Below, one piece after another: positions 22,625 to 35,272 of a stretch of DNA of 64,000 nt (within the stretch, counting starts at the first letter, position 1; each line of letters begins with the position of its first letter). The stretch comes from Hysterangium stoloniferum (taxonomy: Eukaryota > Basidiomycota > Agaricomycetes > Hysterangiales > Hysterangiaceae). The position numbers and the translations under genes are program-made. The stretch is taken from the NCBI GenBank assembly GCA_015178975.1, contig WHVD01000007.1, positions 744,001-808,000 on the forward strand, written 5' to 3'. A model generated the notes under the pieces. That model was given only the letters and a program-made list of their open reading frames with translations. It ran no database searches and was not told where the DNA came from.

Positions 22625-24582
22625 ATGTCAACTTCCAACGAGATAGCTCCGAGCAGGCAGGATATTCTATCCTTCGTACCTGAGGTCGAGTGGCTACAAC
22701 CCTTGGTTTCCACGGCTGTGTTGAGGTTGGAACGATAGGAGATCGACGACTCTGGAATGAGAGAAAGATCCCGGATGAAGCGTCGAGAACGATGTAGCTG
22801 TCTCGAACATGGGCACTGGTCATGTTCCCGAGCACACCATGACGAGCAGCACATGCCATTTTCTGAAGAAGACGTGCAGGTTTGTGTGGAAGAATAGGTG
22901 CGCAAAACGAAATATCCTTGGTATGGACACTGTTTGCAACCCGGATCTTTTCTGTTCCAAGGAGAGGGAAATTTCCATGACCCACCGAATAATATCAAGA
23001 TACGATGCGAGGGTGACCCACCAACGCCACAACGAAAATCAGTCCATATCGGAAGCATGACATAGACTGGGAAGTCGTCTCATCGCCGCATGGCTCATCT
23101 GCCAGGGTGAAAATTAGGCCCGGGTATTAATTACTGTGGAGTTGGTTCGGAAAAGGTTTGGATGAAAGTGCTTTACAGCACAAAGAAAGCTTCGCTGATG
23201 ACAAAATTGATGATATATGAGGGAATGACGCATGGACATGGGAAGGGCAGCACGTCGTTGACAGGTTTCTACTCAGGTATGTCACCCTGCCAAGACTGGG
23301 AATAATAATTCAAGAGATGGTTGATATAATGAGGTAGAGCTAAAGAAGTTTCCATCAGTGAGTACACTCACGATACCCACGTCTTTCTAGACCCAGCGCC
23401 TCGAATTCGACAACAGGGGTCAATGGTATTAGGGGGGTTCAGGAATTCGAGTGATATGCACTGAACGAATCAAGGTCCGCTTATGACATATTTGGCTTGG
23501 GCCTTCATTTGGTGTCCCGGCGCTCGATGGGCAGATAGAGATCGGATATCAACAGCAATTATGCCATCGCATTACAATGCTGTAATCAAATCACCGCTAC
23601 ACGCCAACTCGGATGAGGTTGCAACAACAACATTTATCACCCGGATCCCACAATGTTTTTCATCCGATTACCATCCCTTACTCCCCGCGAGCCTTAGCAA
23701 GACCGTGGAAAACATCTGCCGTGTGCGTCAGCTGCCTGTACGGGAGCTCAGCGCGATCAGAGATTCCTTTGAATTCTGGGTACAACCGTGCGTCGCGCGA
23801 TCACATCTTATCACTATGATCATGAAATCCATAACAGACAAATCGCCAGGGAGGACGCTTTGATATGTATCTTATGCAGCATTTCGTGCGGTGCCTGTAC
23901 GAAGAGGCGTGTTTTCGAGAGATTGATGGTGATGTATTGAAGGCTATAGTGGACGACACAAAGATCCATATTGCGCCATTGACACTTCGTATCGATGAGG
24001 ACACGTCACATTCAGTGTGGCGTGATATCTAGGCCCTGAAAACCTTCGAGGACAGCACACTTCGCACCGAGCAGATCAACCAGCTGCATGTAGTTTCTTC
24101 GTTGATTGGACTCTTCTACTGTATGTGTACAATATCTTACTTTCCACCACGTCTCACATTCAGCCATAACACTATCCTACCAGGCTGGCAAGGGGCTAAT
24201 CGAGGTCACCCTCAAGCTGATAGCTGGGTCTTCCGACATCGAATCCGCGTGTACCATAGTCCCCAGCCTCAATATTATCTCCATTCTCCCTCGTTTTCTT
24301 CCACATTGTAACACAATGCGGCGTTCAATAAACGATCAATTTTACAGTAGCTGCCTACATTTTGTAAATCAAATTGCTCATCCCTTCCTTTCCGTGATCG
24401 CGACACCTCTCACCGGTGCGTCGATAACATCTAATTCAAACTCCATATCAGTGTTGAAGAATCATGGTATGGCTCTCAAAGGCCCTCCTCATGATCTAGG
24501 CACAACATTAATCATCTCTCTGGATAACGGGACATATCTTCTGAAAACCAGGAGGAGAGATAGTGCTATTCTCCCAGATTAA
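22625..24582 (+). pseudogene. Family A copy A4, full length but disrupted
   Basis: All five exon regions are present in order. Exon 1 reads CSCLEHGH but has in-frame stops (for example after RLER and before VRKTK). Exon 2 has KVLYS and LMTKLMIYEGM, then loses frame. Exon 3 is well kept (YLAWAFIWCPGARWADRDR, NAVIKSPLHANSDEV, 23483-23860). Exon 5 is open from about 24190 to 24582 (LIEVTLKLIAGSSDIESACT). Together these make it a decayed full-length copy. It runs past the usual C-terminus by about 20 codons. Confidence 0.8.
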
Positions 24583-26030
24583 CTCGCTTTGTAACTGGAC
24601 TTACAGGTTGTATGACGCTACATAGTTTAGGGAAATTTATGGCGCATACAATCACTTTTACCATCGCCTCCTTTTTGGTAGTCTATCGTTCATGCCATAT
24701 ACATGTATAATAATATTCGTGAGGCGTCGCTAGAATCGCCTCTGATTTATGAGCGACAACCAGTCCAAATAGAATAGAATTCTCAAAAGTCAACCCCATC
24801 ACCGTGATTTTCTTGTCAGTCAGTTGGAATAGCATAAAAAAGGTCACTGAAGAAAAGCAAAGAACACCCACAATAACCACTCACTAATTCATGGCAAGGT
24901 TTATCTCGGCCAGACTCATCTAATCTTTAAAGTCTATGCTCAATCTCGGGATCGGCTATCACGAGGCACACAACCACTGAATAAAAGGAGGGGCCTTGGA
25001 ACATACCGGGATGGCGTTGAGAGGATTCCATGAAGTATTTCTCTCCATTCGAAACCTTGACCAGACGCTGCAGCACCTTGTTCCCATGGATTCCAAGTTC
25101 CAATGACAACAGTTGTGAATATTGCACTGAAGGCCAAAAGAGCACCTCGAGGCACTGTTGACACCGGTGTAGTATATAATTGATGCTTGGCGATACAAAA
25201 CACGTGCGAGGAATCTAGACGCTGTGACCACTTGATAAAAAAGGGTTCTAAATTAGATATAACAACGCCTGCCGGGTAACACACCTTTATATGACCGATA
25301 TTCTGTCACCGTAGCTTGAATGTCTTTGATTACAAGTGGAGTTGCTTGATTATCTGAAAATTCCTGAGGGAGGGAAATGCCGAGGAGGAAGCACCAAGAA
25401 GACAGGATGTATTGCAGAAGATGAAGCATCTGTCAATTGGAATTTGATCGGGACGGTTCACGGAGGGAAGTCCTAGCGAACTAGAATGCGCCCGGACTGG
25501 AATGCCTTGGACCATCCCACATAGTGGGACTTGCTCCCAGCTATTAAAGCCTTTTACTCGTGAGTTTTCAATTTGACCCACCCGTTTATTTTTTTGAAAC
25601 GGAACATTTTGAGCACTTGCTAGCATTTGTTTTTTAAGTACCGCAAATAAGGACCAGAGTAAGACATGCTGTCGCTATTATCGGTGAGAATACGTTCCTC
25701 GGCCTCCGAGCACCTTTTTCCTCCTCTCACCGACCATTTCACGATTGCTGGCGATTCAGAGTTCTCGTAATCACATATCTAAGGTTCTTAGGCTTCCCCA
25801 GGTCGGAGTCAAGTGACTATCTCCAAGTTATCATTACGGGGGAGGCATGGCTCATAGGGTGCAGTTTGTCTACCACTGCCCCTTTGGGTGCTGGCTTTGT
25901 GGAATGATATATCGGCTCCGCAGACGTTCATTTGCAAACTGGTCGCTCGGCTCCTTTTACTTTCTATATGGGCTTCACTCGTGTTAGTTGACGCAAATTA
26001 TTGCACTTAGAAGGACGGCGTAATAATAGT
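24583..26030 (+). other. Long 3' flank of A4 with convergent open frames
   Basis: Conserved with the flanks of A2, A5, A10 and, reversed, A13-A16. Minus-strand frames here (24940-25284 and 25330-25626, with NRPDQIPIDRCFIF) resemble frames in the same place in other units, for example 44711-45033 (-), 53062-53337 (+) and 62988-63248 (+). They may mark a second, convergent gene or simply shared non-coding ancestry. No start or splice pattern is secure. Confidence 0.45.
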
Positions 26031-26520
26031 AGCGTGTAATTAGTTATGATTGAATATTTGATTACATCCAGTTTGTTCATGAAAACCTGACGGACTCCCC
26101 ACAAACAGGTATATTCAGGATAGGGGCCAATTAGCCTAAGAAAGAATTATTGAAATTAGAATTCCGAAAGATTTGAACGCGAAGTGCATATATATGTTAG
26201 ACATTGCCCGAGTGGAAAGTGCCCGAGACTGGACCTGAGAAGCACTATCATGGATAGCCTCCACTGCCTTTACATATTCTATAAATCGAGATGTCACTTC
26301 TCAACTAAGGTAAAAGCTGAATTGCCGAACAATCTCGCGCTCAGGAAGTCGGAAGTTGGCACATTATGCGGTGAAGGCTCATCAAACGTTTCGTGGTTGC
26401 CATGTGCTCTCGGCTGTAGACGATCTGTTGAAGAGCCAGGAATTAGTGTATACCGCAGTGAGTGAACGTGAGAGTCTCCTGGAGCCTACACGAATGAACA
26501 AGTTGAGGGGCGTGGAGTTA

Positions 26521-26528
26521 TTTAAAAG
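26521..26528 (+). promoter_or_regulatory. TATA-like box of A5
   Basis: TTTAAAAG lies 137 bases before the A5 start codon, inside a GGAAGGGATGAAACGCTG context. The same box lies 140 bases before A11 and 139 before A15. Confidence 0.5.
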
Positions 26529-26657
26529 GAAGGGATGAAACGCTGTGTATACTCTCTAACGCACCGCAATGCTATGGCTGCAAATATATCCTCCTGATAA
26601 CTGGTCATTAAAAGGTCCGAATCCCCTTCTAGGATCACAGCAACGTCCTACCCGCCA

Positions 26658-28474
26658 ATGTCAACTTCAAACGAAACGACTCTGAGCAGCCACGATATCG
26701 TACGCGCCGGCAACCCCTTCCAAGAGGTTGAGGGGTTACAACCCTTGGTCTCACCAGTTGCATTGAGTTCAGAACAACGGGAGGAGATCATTGATGCGGG
26801 GATAAGGGAAAGGTTGCGGATGAAGCTTCGAGACCGATGGAGCTGTATAGAACATGCGGACGGTGTGTGCTATCGAGTTCCCGAAGACGACCAGCATATA
26901 CCGCTGTCTGAAGACGATGTGGAGGTTTGGATTGAGCAATGGGTGCGTGAGATAAAATTGCCTTTCATGTACACTATTGAAAAACTGGACGCTTTCAGTG
27001 GCTAGGAGAGACAACCTGTCATGATCCACCGGCGATTATTAATATGCGAGGTAGATCCACCAACGCCTCATCCAACCTCGGTGCATATGACAGTCATGGC
27101 GTGGAGTGGGGAGCGGTCTCACTGTCTGAGAGCTCATGGACAGGTTCACGTATTACTATTGAGCCGGGGTATTACTGTGGAGTCGGTTTGGGAAGGGCTG
27201 GGAGGACTGTGCTTTACACTGCAAAGACAGCTGCACTGATGGCAAAGTTGATGATATACAAGCGAATGTTGTATGGAGACGACAACGCCTGTAACAGGTT
27301 CCTAGGAAAGCGTCTCACTTTGCCAAGACTCGGAATAGTAATTCAAGAGACCATTGACTTAATGAGGTGAGGATACTTTGAGGCCATCATTCAAAAAAGT
27401 CAAAAAAAGTCACGTTTTGCTAGACCCACTTACCCGCCTCGAATTCGAGAGCAGGCGTGGATGGTCTCAGAGAGGTTGTGGGATTTAAGGGGTATACGGC
27501 GGAGGGACCAAGGTCACACTGCCACGCTTATGGCATATTTGGGTTCAGCTTTCTCCTCGTGTCCCGGCGTTCGATGGGGAGATAGAAATCGGCCATCAAC
27601 TGCAATTACGTCTTCGCTTTACCAAGCTGTCATCAAATCACCGCTACACACCAACCTGAAAGAGGTTTCGTCGGCATTCATTCTACAAATCGCCGGATAT
27701 TTATCATCCTTCTGCGAACGTACCTTCCTCCTCGACGAGCTTGGGTATATCGTGGAACAGGCTTGCCACGTGCGTCAACTGTTTTTAGAGGAGCTCACTA
27801 CGATTAGGCATTGTATTGAATTCTGGGTAAAACCGTGCGTCGCGATATCACATCATTTCATCTGGCCCACCAAAACCACAACAGACAAAATTATTCACAT
27901 CGACGTTCCTCGTATGATTCTTTTATACGCCTCCTCGTCTGTTGCATCCACCAAGATGCTTTGTTTCGAGATATTGCTGGATATGTATTGAAGGTTATAA
28001 TGGACGACACAAACCTCCACATAGCGTCCTTGACTCATCATATCGATCAGGACACATTGTATTCATTGTGGTATGATATCAGTGCACTGAAAACCTTCTT
28101 CGACGACAGCGCACTTCGCACGGATTACATCAACCAGTTTAATGTGATATCCTCCCTCATTGAACCCCTCCTAAGGTATGTTGACAATGTTTTACCTGCT
28201 AGTATGACCTTATATTCGCCCATGATAATATCCTACCAGTTTGATTTTGACAGACAAGCGTGCAAATTTATGGCTCCTCTGGTCAACCGAAGCACTACTT
28301 GAATGTGTTTTACAGTGCAAAGAGAGATTCACTGATGGAAAGTTGACAATATATGAGGGGATAGCTGGAAGACGTGGTGGAAGCAAGAAGCCCTTTAAAA
28401 TGTTTCTACTCAGGTATGTCACACTGCCAAGACTGGGACTAGTAATTCAAGAGATCATTGATTTAATGAGGTAA
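26658..28474 (+). CDS. Family A protein A5, open five-exon chimeric gene
   Basis: Exons 26658-26942, 26999-27366, 27424-27834, 27885-28175 and 28240-28474 give an unbroken frame of 529 codons. Intron lengths are 56, 57, 50 and 64 nt, with GTGCGT, GTGAGG, GTGCGT and GTATGT donors. Exons 1-4 match A11 and A15 (WSCIEHADGVCYRVP in exon 1, CHDPP and DLMR in exon 2, LYQAVIKSPLHTN in exon 3, CCIHQDALFRDIAGYV in exon 4). Exon 5 begins normally (ANLWLLWS) but near 28296 jumps into the 3' half of exon 2 of the next copy and still reads in frame to IQEIIDLMR before stopping. The usual C-terminal 100 residues are thus replaced. Function is unknown. Whether the chimera is expressed, or its last exon splices on into A6, cannot be told. 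Confidence 0.72.
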
Positions 28475-28536
28475 GGATACAACATCTTGAATAATTATAT
28501 ATACTCACAATACTCACCTCTTTCTAGAGCTACCTA

Positions 28537-28746
28537 CATCAGGAAAGTGGGAAGATCAGTAAGCATCCCGTCTATATTGTCTAGAGCATCTAGGAGAGCT
28601 AGCTAGCTGGGCTAGACTCGGCTAGACACCCTACTTTGGCGAGATCTCTATTTACTAGTCGGTAGAAAAGCTTACTATCGATATAGGGAGTCTAGGAAGG
28701 CAAGGAAGTCTATATAGTGGGTGTAGACATTCCCAAATATCTGATG
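28537..28746. mobile_element. 210-bp MITE with TA target duplication
   Basis: Ends CATCAGGAAAGTGGGAA and, on the other strand, CATCAGATATTTGGGAA are inverted repeats. TA flanks both sides (28535-28536, 28747-28748). Other copies read straight through this point near CCACTTATCCCC. A TA duplication fits the Tc1/mariner superfamily. There is no coding content. Confidence 0.7.
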
Positions 28747-29217
28747 TATCCCCTTAGAATTCAACAACAGGCATCAGTGGTCTTAGGGGACTGGGTGCTA
28801 GTAGGCGGACCTGGAATATTCTCATACAGCGGAGAAACGCAGGTCACAGTGCCCAGCTTATGGCATATTTGGCTTGGGCCTTCCTCTTGTGTCCCAGCGC
28901 TCGATGGTGAGATGCAGATCGGACACCAACTGCAATTACGTCATCGCTTTACAATGCTGTTATCAAATCACCATTACACACCAACCTGGATGAGGTTGTG
29001 TCGACATTCATTCTAGAAATTGCCGGATATTTATCATCCCTTTGTGAAAGCACCATCCCCATCGAAAACCTTGTGTATATGGTGAGAAACATCTGTCACG
29101 CACGTCAACTGTCTGTAGAGGAGCCCACTGCTATCAGAAACGTGCGTCACAAATCACATAATTCATTTCTTCCTGTCCACCAAAACCACAACAGCCAAAA
29201 TTCCCCACACCGACTTT

Positions 29218-29644
29218 TGTTAGAGTATGATATTACAGCTCTTACATAGTCTATGATATTCCCTGTATTTTTCTGATATTTGTAGTATTTTTCCCAGCAC
29301 TGTAGGTGCAGTATTGAGTGAGTTACCTAGTAAGGTAACTGATGTGTAGGTGCTTAGGTAAGCACCCTGTAGCATACTCCGCTGTGGGTGTGGGAAAGTC
29401 TCCTTAGTGTTTACTTTCCTCACACTCACAGGGTGTTTGTCAAGAGTTATTCAACTGTTTCAATAGGTTATGGGCCCCGGCTTCTAAACCGGTACATCCA
29501 GTTGTCATCTGCGCAATCCATCACTTTGCACATCTTTTCTGACAACTTCTACTTGTCCAAAACACTCTACATTGCGTTTGGATTTTATTTTGGTTATATC
29601 TCCTTGGATTTTGGCCAGATTTGGTCACTTTTTGGACTCACATT
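29218..29644 (+). mobile_element. copia-type LTR with start of internal region, fragment
   Basis: Starts TGTTAGAGTATG. The LTR appears to end at about 29465 and is followed at once by GGTTATGGGCCCC, the same primer-site block seen in the copia element of A2. About 175 bp of internal sequence follow before family A sequence resumes. It is a truncated fossil with no second LTR, and it differs in LTR sequence from the element in A2. Confidence 0.7.
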
Positions 29645-29748
29645 CTCATACAGCTTCTCGTGCATTGCATGCACCAAGATCACCAAGATGCCTGGTTTTG
29701 AGATATTACTGGAGATGTATTGAACGTCATGGTGGCCGACACAAACCT

Positions 29749-30058
29749 ATTGATAGGATACAATTTATCCATTATGACGTGATACCTTTATTAAAAATAG
29801 TGTGAGTTGGCTTATTGTAATACACAATCAACAAGGTGGTAATAGTCTTGTAATATAAGTATTTATGTCTCAATCAATGTGTCAGTTAGTGAATCACCTT
29901 TTGACATAGTAGGTAGGATGCTAGTTTAGGTGTACACTGGTTCTGGCATGCATTAACCTCCAAAAACATGGTCCACTATTAGCATCCTCCTATGAAAAAG
30001 TTAAGAAATAGGTGAACTGCCCCTAAGAAAAGGGTGGTTTCATCACCAATTCCAACAA
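29749..30058 (-). mobile_element. Probable solo LTR in A6
   Basis: On the minus strand the block begins TGTTGGAATTGGTGATG and ends near CTATCAATA, the ends expected for a copia LTR. It replaces part of exon 4. No clean target duplication is visible, so the boundaries are approximate. Confidence 0.5.
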
Positions 30059-30600
30059 CCTTGGCTCTGAAAACCTTCTTCGATGACATCACACTCCTCA
30101 AAAATCATATCAAGCAGTTGAATGTGGTTTCTTCGCTCATCGAGCCCCTCCTAAGGTATGTTGACAATTCTTTGCCTTCCAGCATCATCTCATTTCCACC
30201 CATGAAAATATCCTACTACTCTGATTCTGACACGCACAAATTCCAATTTATGGCTCCTCTGGTAAGGCGAGGGAATAATTAAGGTCACTCTGAAGCTGAT
30301 AGGTGCATCTTCTGACATCGAATCCGTGTGTACCACAGTCCGCAACCTTGATATAATTGCCATTCTCGCTCATATTCTTCCGCATTGCGACACAATGCTT
30401 AGATCAATCACTGATCAATACCTCGGTATCTACCTTGAGAGAGTAACCCTGCCGCTCACTCTTTCCTTCATGTCGTGTGATGTCTTTCACCGGTGTGTGC
30501 GTAAGATCCAATTCAAACTCCATATCAGTATTGGAGGACCATTGACTGGCCTGGCGATGGACTTGTTCCCTCCATTCCACACGATATATAATGATTTCTC

Positions 30601-32639
30601 TTTGATAACACTGACACAATTTATCCTAACCAGGAGGAGGGATAGCAGTATTACTCTTGACATAACTCTCCTTTTGGAAATATCGACAAGGAATTTAAAG
30701 TTATATAGTTTGAGCCAATTTAAGAGCGCATATAACAATTTTGTACCATCTTTTCATGCTTGGCAGCTTTTGTTGATGCTATACTCACCTTGTATATATT
30801 CCTGGGCCCTAGTAGTCGCAAGAATCAGATCCAATTTATCACCGAGAATCACTTCAAATAGAATGCCACTCGGAGGTCTCAAAGAAAGCAGCATTTCAGT
30901 TAAGATAACATTGAAAAACACCAAAGACCACCCGCAACAATCACTCCCTACTCGAGGGCGACGATTATCTTGGTCAGTTTCATCTAGTATTCAAAACATA
31001 TATTCAATATCCTTATTCGCCGTCATGAGGGACAAAGCTCTGGAATAAAAGAAGGGGGCCGTACAAGGTACACGGACGGCGTTAGGCGGATTTCATAAAG
31101 TATTTTTCTCCGCTCGAAACCTTGAGCCGATGGGTGAGCGCCTCGCTCCCATGGGATCCTACTTGAAACAGGCACAATCGATAATATTCCAAAGAAGGCC
31201 AAATGAGCACCCGAAAGCACTTTGAGACCGGTTACAGCTATAACTGATGCTTAGCGATACAGGAGAATTGAAAGGAATTTAGATGCCATGACGACTTGAT
31301 GGCAAACGGTTCTAAATTAAATATCACAAACCCTGCAGGGAAACACACATTTTATAACCGACATTCTGTGACCGTGGCTTGCAGATCCTTCATCATAAGT
31401 GTATTTGATTTTTGTCGGGTAAGACCCATCAAGGTTCTCCAATACGGTTTTCCGATGGATCGTTCTGAGACGACCATCGCGCGAGGGGAATAGAACCACA
31501 ATTGAAAAATCGATCGTTGAGTGTTTAATACTTAGTCTCGTTCTTAACAACTCTAACAAATTTAGATGACTCCATGAGGGTAATGTTAACAACCACTTCT
31601 TAATAAATTCAATGTCGACACTCACTCATATCCGTCCTGGTGGTCGAGAAAGCCACCACGCTGGTGACCAAACACCCATTAAGGGAGGTATTCCTCTTCT
31701 TTTCCCGGAGTCATTGGTGAATTTAAACTCTCGTATGATCTAATGGCATCAGCTGTGGAGGCACCTCTGGTCAACCTGCTCCGCTGAAATCCCAGGAGCC
31801 ACTCTTTAATTGTCAAATATGTAAATACACACTACGGGTCAGGCACGTCAAGTTATATACCCAGCCGTCAATATCTCAACTTTCCCGTAAAAAATCTATG
31901 TAATTATCCTCTACTCCACATACACCAGCGATCTTCAAAGCATTAAAATATATTTACTTCGAAAACATATTAAAAGAATTAGCGCGATCGAGAAATGAAA
32001 ATAAAAGAGATAAGTCACGCGGGGAAGATATTATATATGGCTTTTGCATCATGAACTGTGAAGGTCCAGCGGGGGAAACAGGGAGCATAACCATCACAAA
32101 TCCAATCATATCAGGGCTTCCATAGCGATCGATGTCCAGGCTGCTGGTAGAAGACAGGTGACTTCAACCTGGCAACGGCGGGAGCGTAGCACTGACATTG
32201 ATGTGACTACTGTTCAACGTGTTTGAGTGAAAATGGGCGGGGGGACGAAAGGCATGAGGTGCTGCATTTGTGTGGGGTGAGCGCCGGCCGCGGCTTCCCA
32301 TCTTGCGTAGAAGTCAGGATCGTGACGAGGAGACGCCAAGAGTATTGCTAGTCAGGATTGATGATAGCTTTGCATTGCACGTGTACTTGCCGGTCGCCAC
32401 AGGATGACTAGTGAAAGTAAAAGAAGACCAATTGCAGCTTGTTATCACTATCCTCGTATGAAGAGGGGTGGAGGTCTAATGGTTGGGTCTAATGGGTAAA
32501 AACTCTGGTGGACTGGCCCTAAGGAAGAATGTTCAGGCTTGAGCGCAATTAGCCTAAATCAAGAATTATGGAAATGGATTCGTTGGTATTCTAAGAGTAT
32601 TGAAAACGAACGGTATATTTCGGTTCGATATAGTTTGGA
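30601..32639 (+). other. 3' flank of A6 and 5' flank of A7
   Basis: Same order of conserved blocks as elsewhere: AACCAGGAGGAGGGATAG near 30629, the ATAAAGTATTTTTCTCC block near 31092, GACCAAACACCCATTAAG near 31666, then the 5' flank near 32520-32640. A long open frame (30326-31048) is exon 5 read on into this flank. Confidence 0.5.
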
Positions 32640-33545
32640 GAGAAAGGAAGGTAATGACACTGGAATAAGGAAAGTAATCCGAGGGAAGCTTCGAGAATGA
32701 TGCAGCTGTCCCGAACGTGGGTACGGTTTATGTTACCGGGAACCTGAAGACGTGGAGGTTTGGAGAGATGGGTGCGTAAAACGAAATATCCTTTTTACGT
32801 ACACTATTCACAGACCGGATATTGTCAGTGCCAATGAGAGAGAAATTGACACCACCCGACGATTGTTAAGATGCGAGGTAAACCCAGTCACACGACATCC
32901 AACCTCAGTCCACTTGAAAGACATGACATAGACTGGGGAGCGGTCTCGTTATACGACAGCTCATCTTCAAGTATTGAAATTGGCCCACGATATTACTGTG
33001 GAGTCGGTTCGCAAAGGGTTGGGATGAAAGTCTTTAAAACGCAAAGAAACTTCGCTTATGGAAAAATTGACGATAAACGAGTGAATTGCTCATGGAGCAT
33101 GACTAGACCAGAAGGTCATTCACAAGTTTCTACGGAGGTCTCTCACACTTTCAAGACTTGGAATACTAATTCAAAATACAATTGATTAATGAGGTAGGGA
33201 TACAATAGCGTTAATTATTGAATACACTTGAAATCCTCACGTGTCTAGACCCATAAACCCGCTTCGAGTTCGACGACAGGGGTCAATGGTCTTATGGGGG
33301 TTCTGGTATTTAGTTGATATACAACGGAGGAGCCAAAGTGACACTGCCAAGCTCGTGGAATCTTTCACTTAGGCTTTCTTATGGCGCCCAGCGCTCGATG
33401 GTCAGATGTAGATCGGCCCTCAACTGAAATTACGCCATCGCTTTATAACACTGTAATCAAATCACCGCTACACCAACGTGGATGAGGTTGAATCGACATT
33501 TATTCTACAAATCGCCGGATATTTATCATCCTCCATGTGATGTAG
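32640..33545 (+). pseudogene. Family A copy A7, degraded remnant
   Basis: Pieces of exon 1 (about 32645-32790), exon 2 (32871-33200, with DIDWGAVSLYDSSS) and exon 3 (about 33245-33540, ending YLSS-like) are present with many small gains and losses. Exons 4 and 5 are absent. The next unit's 5' flank follows at about 33600. Confidence 0.65.
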
Positions 33546-33907
33546 ACTACAATGAGATGTGGACAATAATGGAGACTAAATATTACCAAATCGCAGTATA
33601 GGGAGTCTCACTCCCTTACATTATGCGATCATGGCCTGTCAATTTATTCTCAGCTCCCATGTGTGTTTTTTGGCGTAGATGATCTGATGAAGTGTAAGGA
33701 AAAATAGTGAAGGAACGTGAGAGTATCCTGCCTGTATTATACAAGAAGGATTAGTGGGCCTTCAAACTGGGTAAAAGGAAAGGATGGGACGGTGTGTATC
33801 TTGTAGGAGTACGGCCACAATGCTATGCCTGGAAATTGACTGTCGGGATAACTACGCCTTAAAGGAGAAGAATTCCCTTCTGGGATGAGTGCGACCACTA
33901 CCCACCA

Positions 33908-34945
33908 ATGTCAAATTCGGACGAGATAACTCGGATCAGGGAGGATATCATATCCCTCTTACGAGAGTTTGAGTGGCTACAGCCCTTGGTTTCCCCGCCT
34001 GTATCGAGTTTGGAACGACAAATGATCAACGACACGAGAATGAGGAAAATATTCCACATGAAGCTTTCAAAACGATGTAGCTGCCTCGAACATGGGCATT
34101 GTGTATATTCCCGAGTACCCCATGACGACCGGCACATACCACTGGCTGAAGACGTGGAAGTTCGTGTGGAAGAATGGGTGCGTCAAGCGAAATGTCCTTG
34201 TTATGTACACTGTTCACAGACCAGATGTTTTCAGTGTCGAGGGGAGAAATTGCGATGACTCACCAAACAATATTAAGATACGAGGGAGACCCACCAACTC
34301 CACATACACACTTAGTCCATCTCCTAGCCATGACATAGACTGGGGAGTAGTCTCATTGCCAGATAGCTCCTCTCCAATTGGCCCTGTGTATTACTGTGTA
34401 GTCGGTTGAGAATAAAGTGTTTTACAGCGTGCGCAATGAAAGCTTCCCTGGTGAAAGGTTGATGATATACAAGCGAATGACGCGTGGACCTTGGGAAGGC
34501 CAGAACGTCATTGACAGGTTTCTACTCAAGTATCTCACGGTGCCAAGACTGGGTCTAGTAATTCAAGACTAATGATTTGATCAGGTAGGGATACAATAGC
34601 GTCAATCATTAGAAAATACTTACGTCTTTCTAGACCCACCTATCCCCCTCGAATTCGAAAACAGGCGTCAATGTTCTTAGAGGGGCTCTGGGATTCAAGT
34701 CACGTATGGAAGAGAAACGAAGGACACGCTGCCAAGCTCATGGCAATTTGGGTTTTGCCTTCATTTGGTGTCCCGGCGATCAACTGCAATTACGCCATCA
34801 TTTTAAAATGCTGTAATGAAATCACCGCTACACACCAACGTAGATGAGTTTTGCATCCACATTTATCACACAGATGACACAATGTTTGTCATGTGATCAC
34901 CATCGCTCACTGCCAGGATTAACAATATCGTGAAAAATATCTGCA
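33908..34945 (+). pseudogene. Family A copy A8, truncated in exon 3
   Basis: The start is CCACCAATG. Exon 1 reads SLLREFEWLQPLVSP and CSCLEHGHCVYSRVP and ends near 34180; exon 2 holds DIDWGVVSLPDSSS. The frame is broken before the end of exon 2. Exon 3 stops at about 34945 at the same place as A12 (49514) and joins the same foreign segment, so A8 and A12 are duplicates of one already truncated copy. Confidence 0.75.
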
Positions 34946-35272
34946 ATGTCACAAGGCTATTATATTTGTCCAGGATGCGTGGATTCGGGCTTATCTTCAC
35001 ATGAAATTTGATTGCTTTGAGGTGTTGTTCTCGGCCGTATTGGTATTTGTGGAGCTGATCCCATTCGTGGTTTAATTCTTGAAGCCGACCTGATGAGGCC
35101 TACGAACTTTAGACATATCATGAAGAGACCTCTGAATCGCCAAGAATCGTGCAATGGTCGGTCAGAGATGGGAAAGGTGTTGCGTGTTTGTGGTAATAGT
35201 AGCACATACTAAAAGTGGTTCTGTTTAAACTAAAGAAAAGACTGTTCGAATTGAAGACTTATCACTACAATG
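34946..35272 (+). repeat. Junction segment shared with 49515-49957
   Basis: From TTATATTTGTCCAGGA to GAAGACTTATCACTACAATG the two segments are near copies; the second is longer by several blocks. Both link a truncated plus-strand copy to an inverted minus-strand copy. Part of it resembles the A-unit 3' flank (CTTGTTTGCGG, AAGAAAAGACTG). Confidence 0.75.

Larger units (their letters stand above)
28304..30600 (+). pseudogene. Family A copy A6, remnant with three insertions
   Basis: Starts in exon 2 (shared with the chimeric exon of A5) and continues after intron 2 (GTAAGG donor at 28473, TTTCTAG acceptor at 28521-28527) into exon 3 with SLYNAVIKSPLHTN-like sequence near 28950. It holds a small TA-flanked MITE (28537-28746), a copia LTR fragment (29218-29644) and an LTR-like block (29749-30058). 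Exon 4 resumes at about 30060 (ALKTFFDDITLLKNH) and exon 5 runs to about 30600. Internal sequence is lost around the third insertion. Not functional as read. Confidence 0.7.

Noticed and set aside
30326-31048. A 240-codon open frame
   Set aside because: It is exon 5 of A6 read on by chance into the 3' flank; the sister copies stop earlier.
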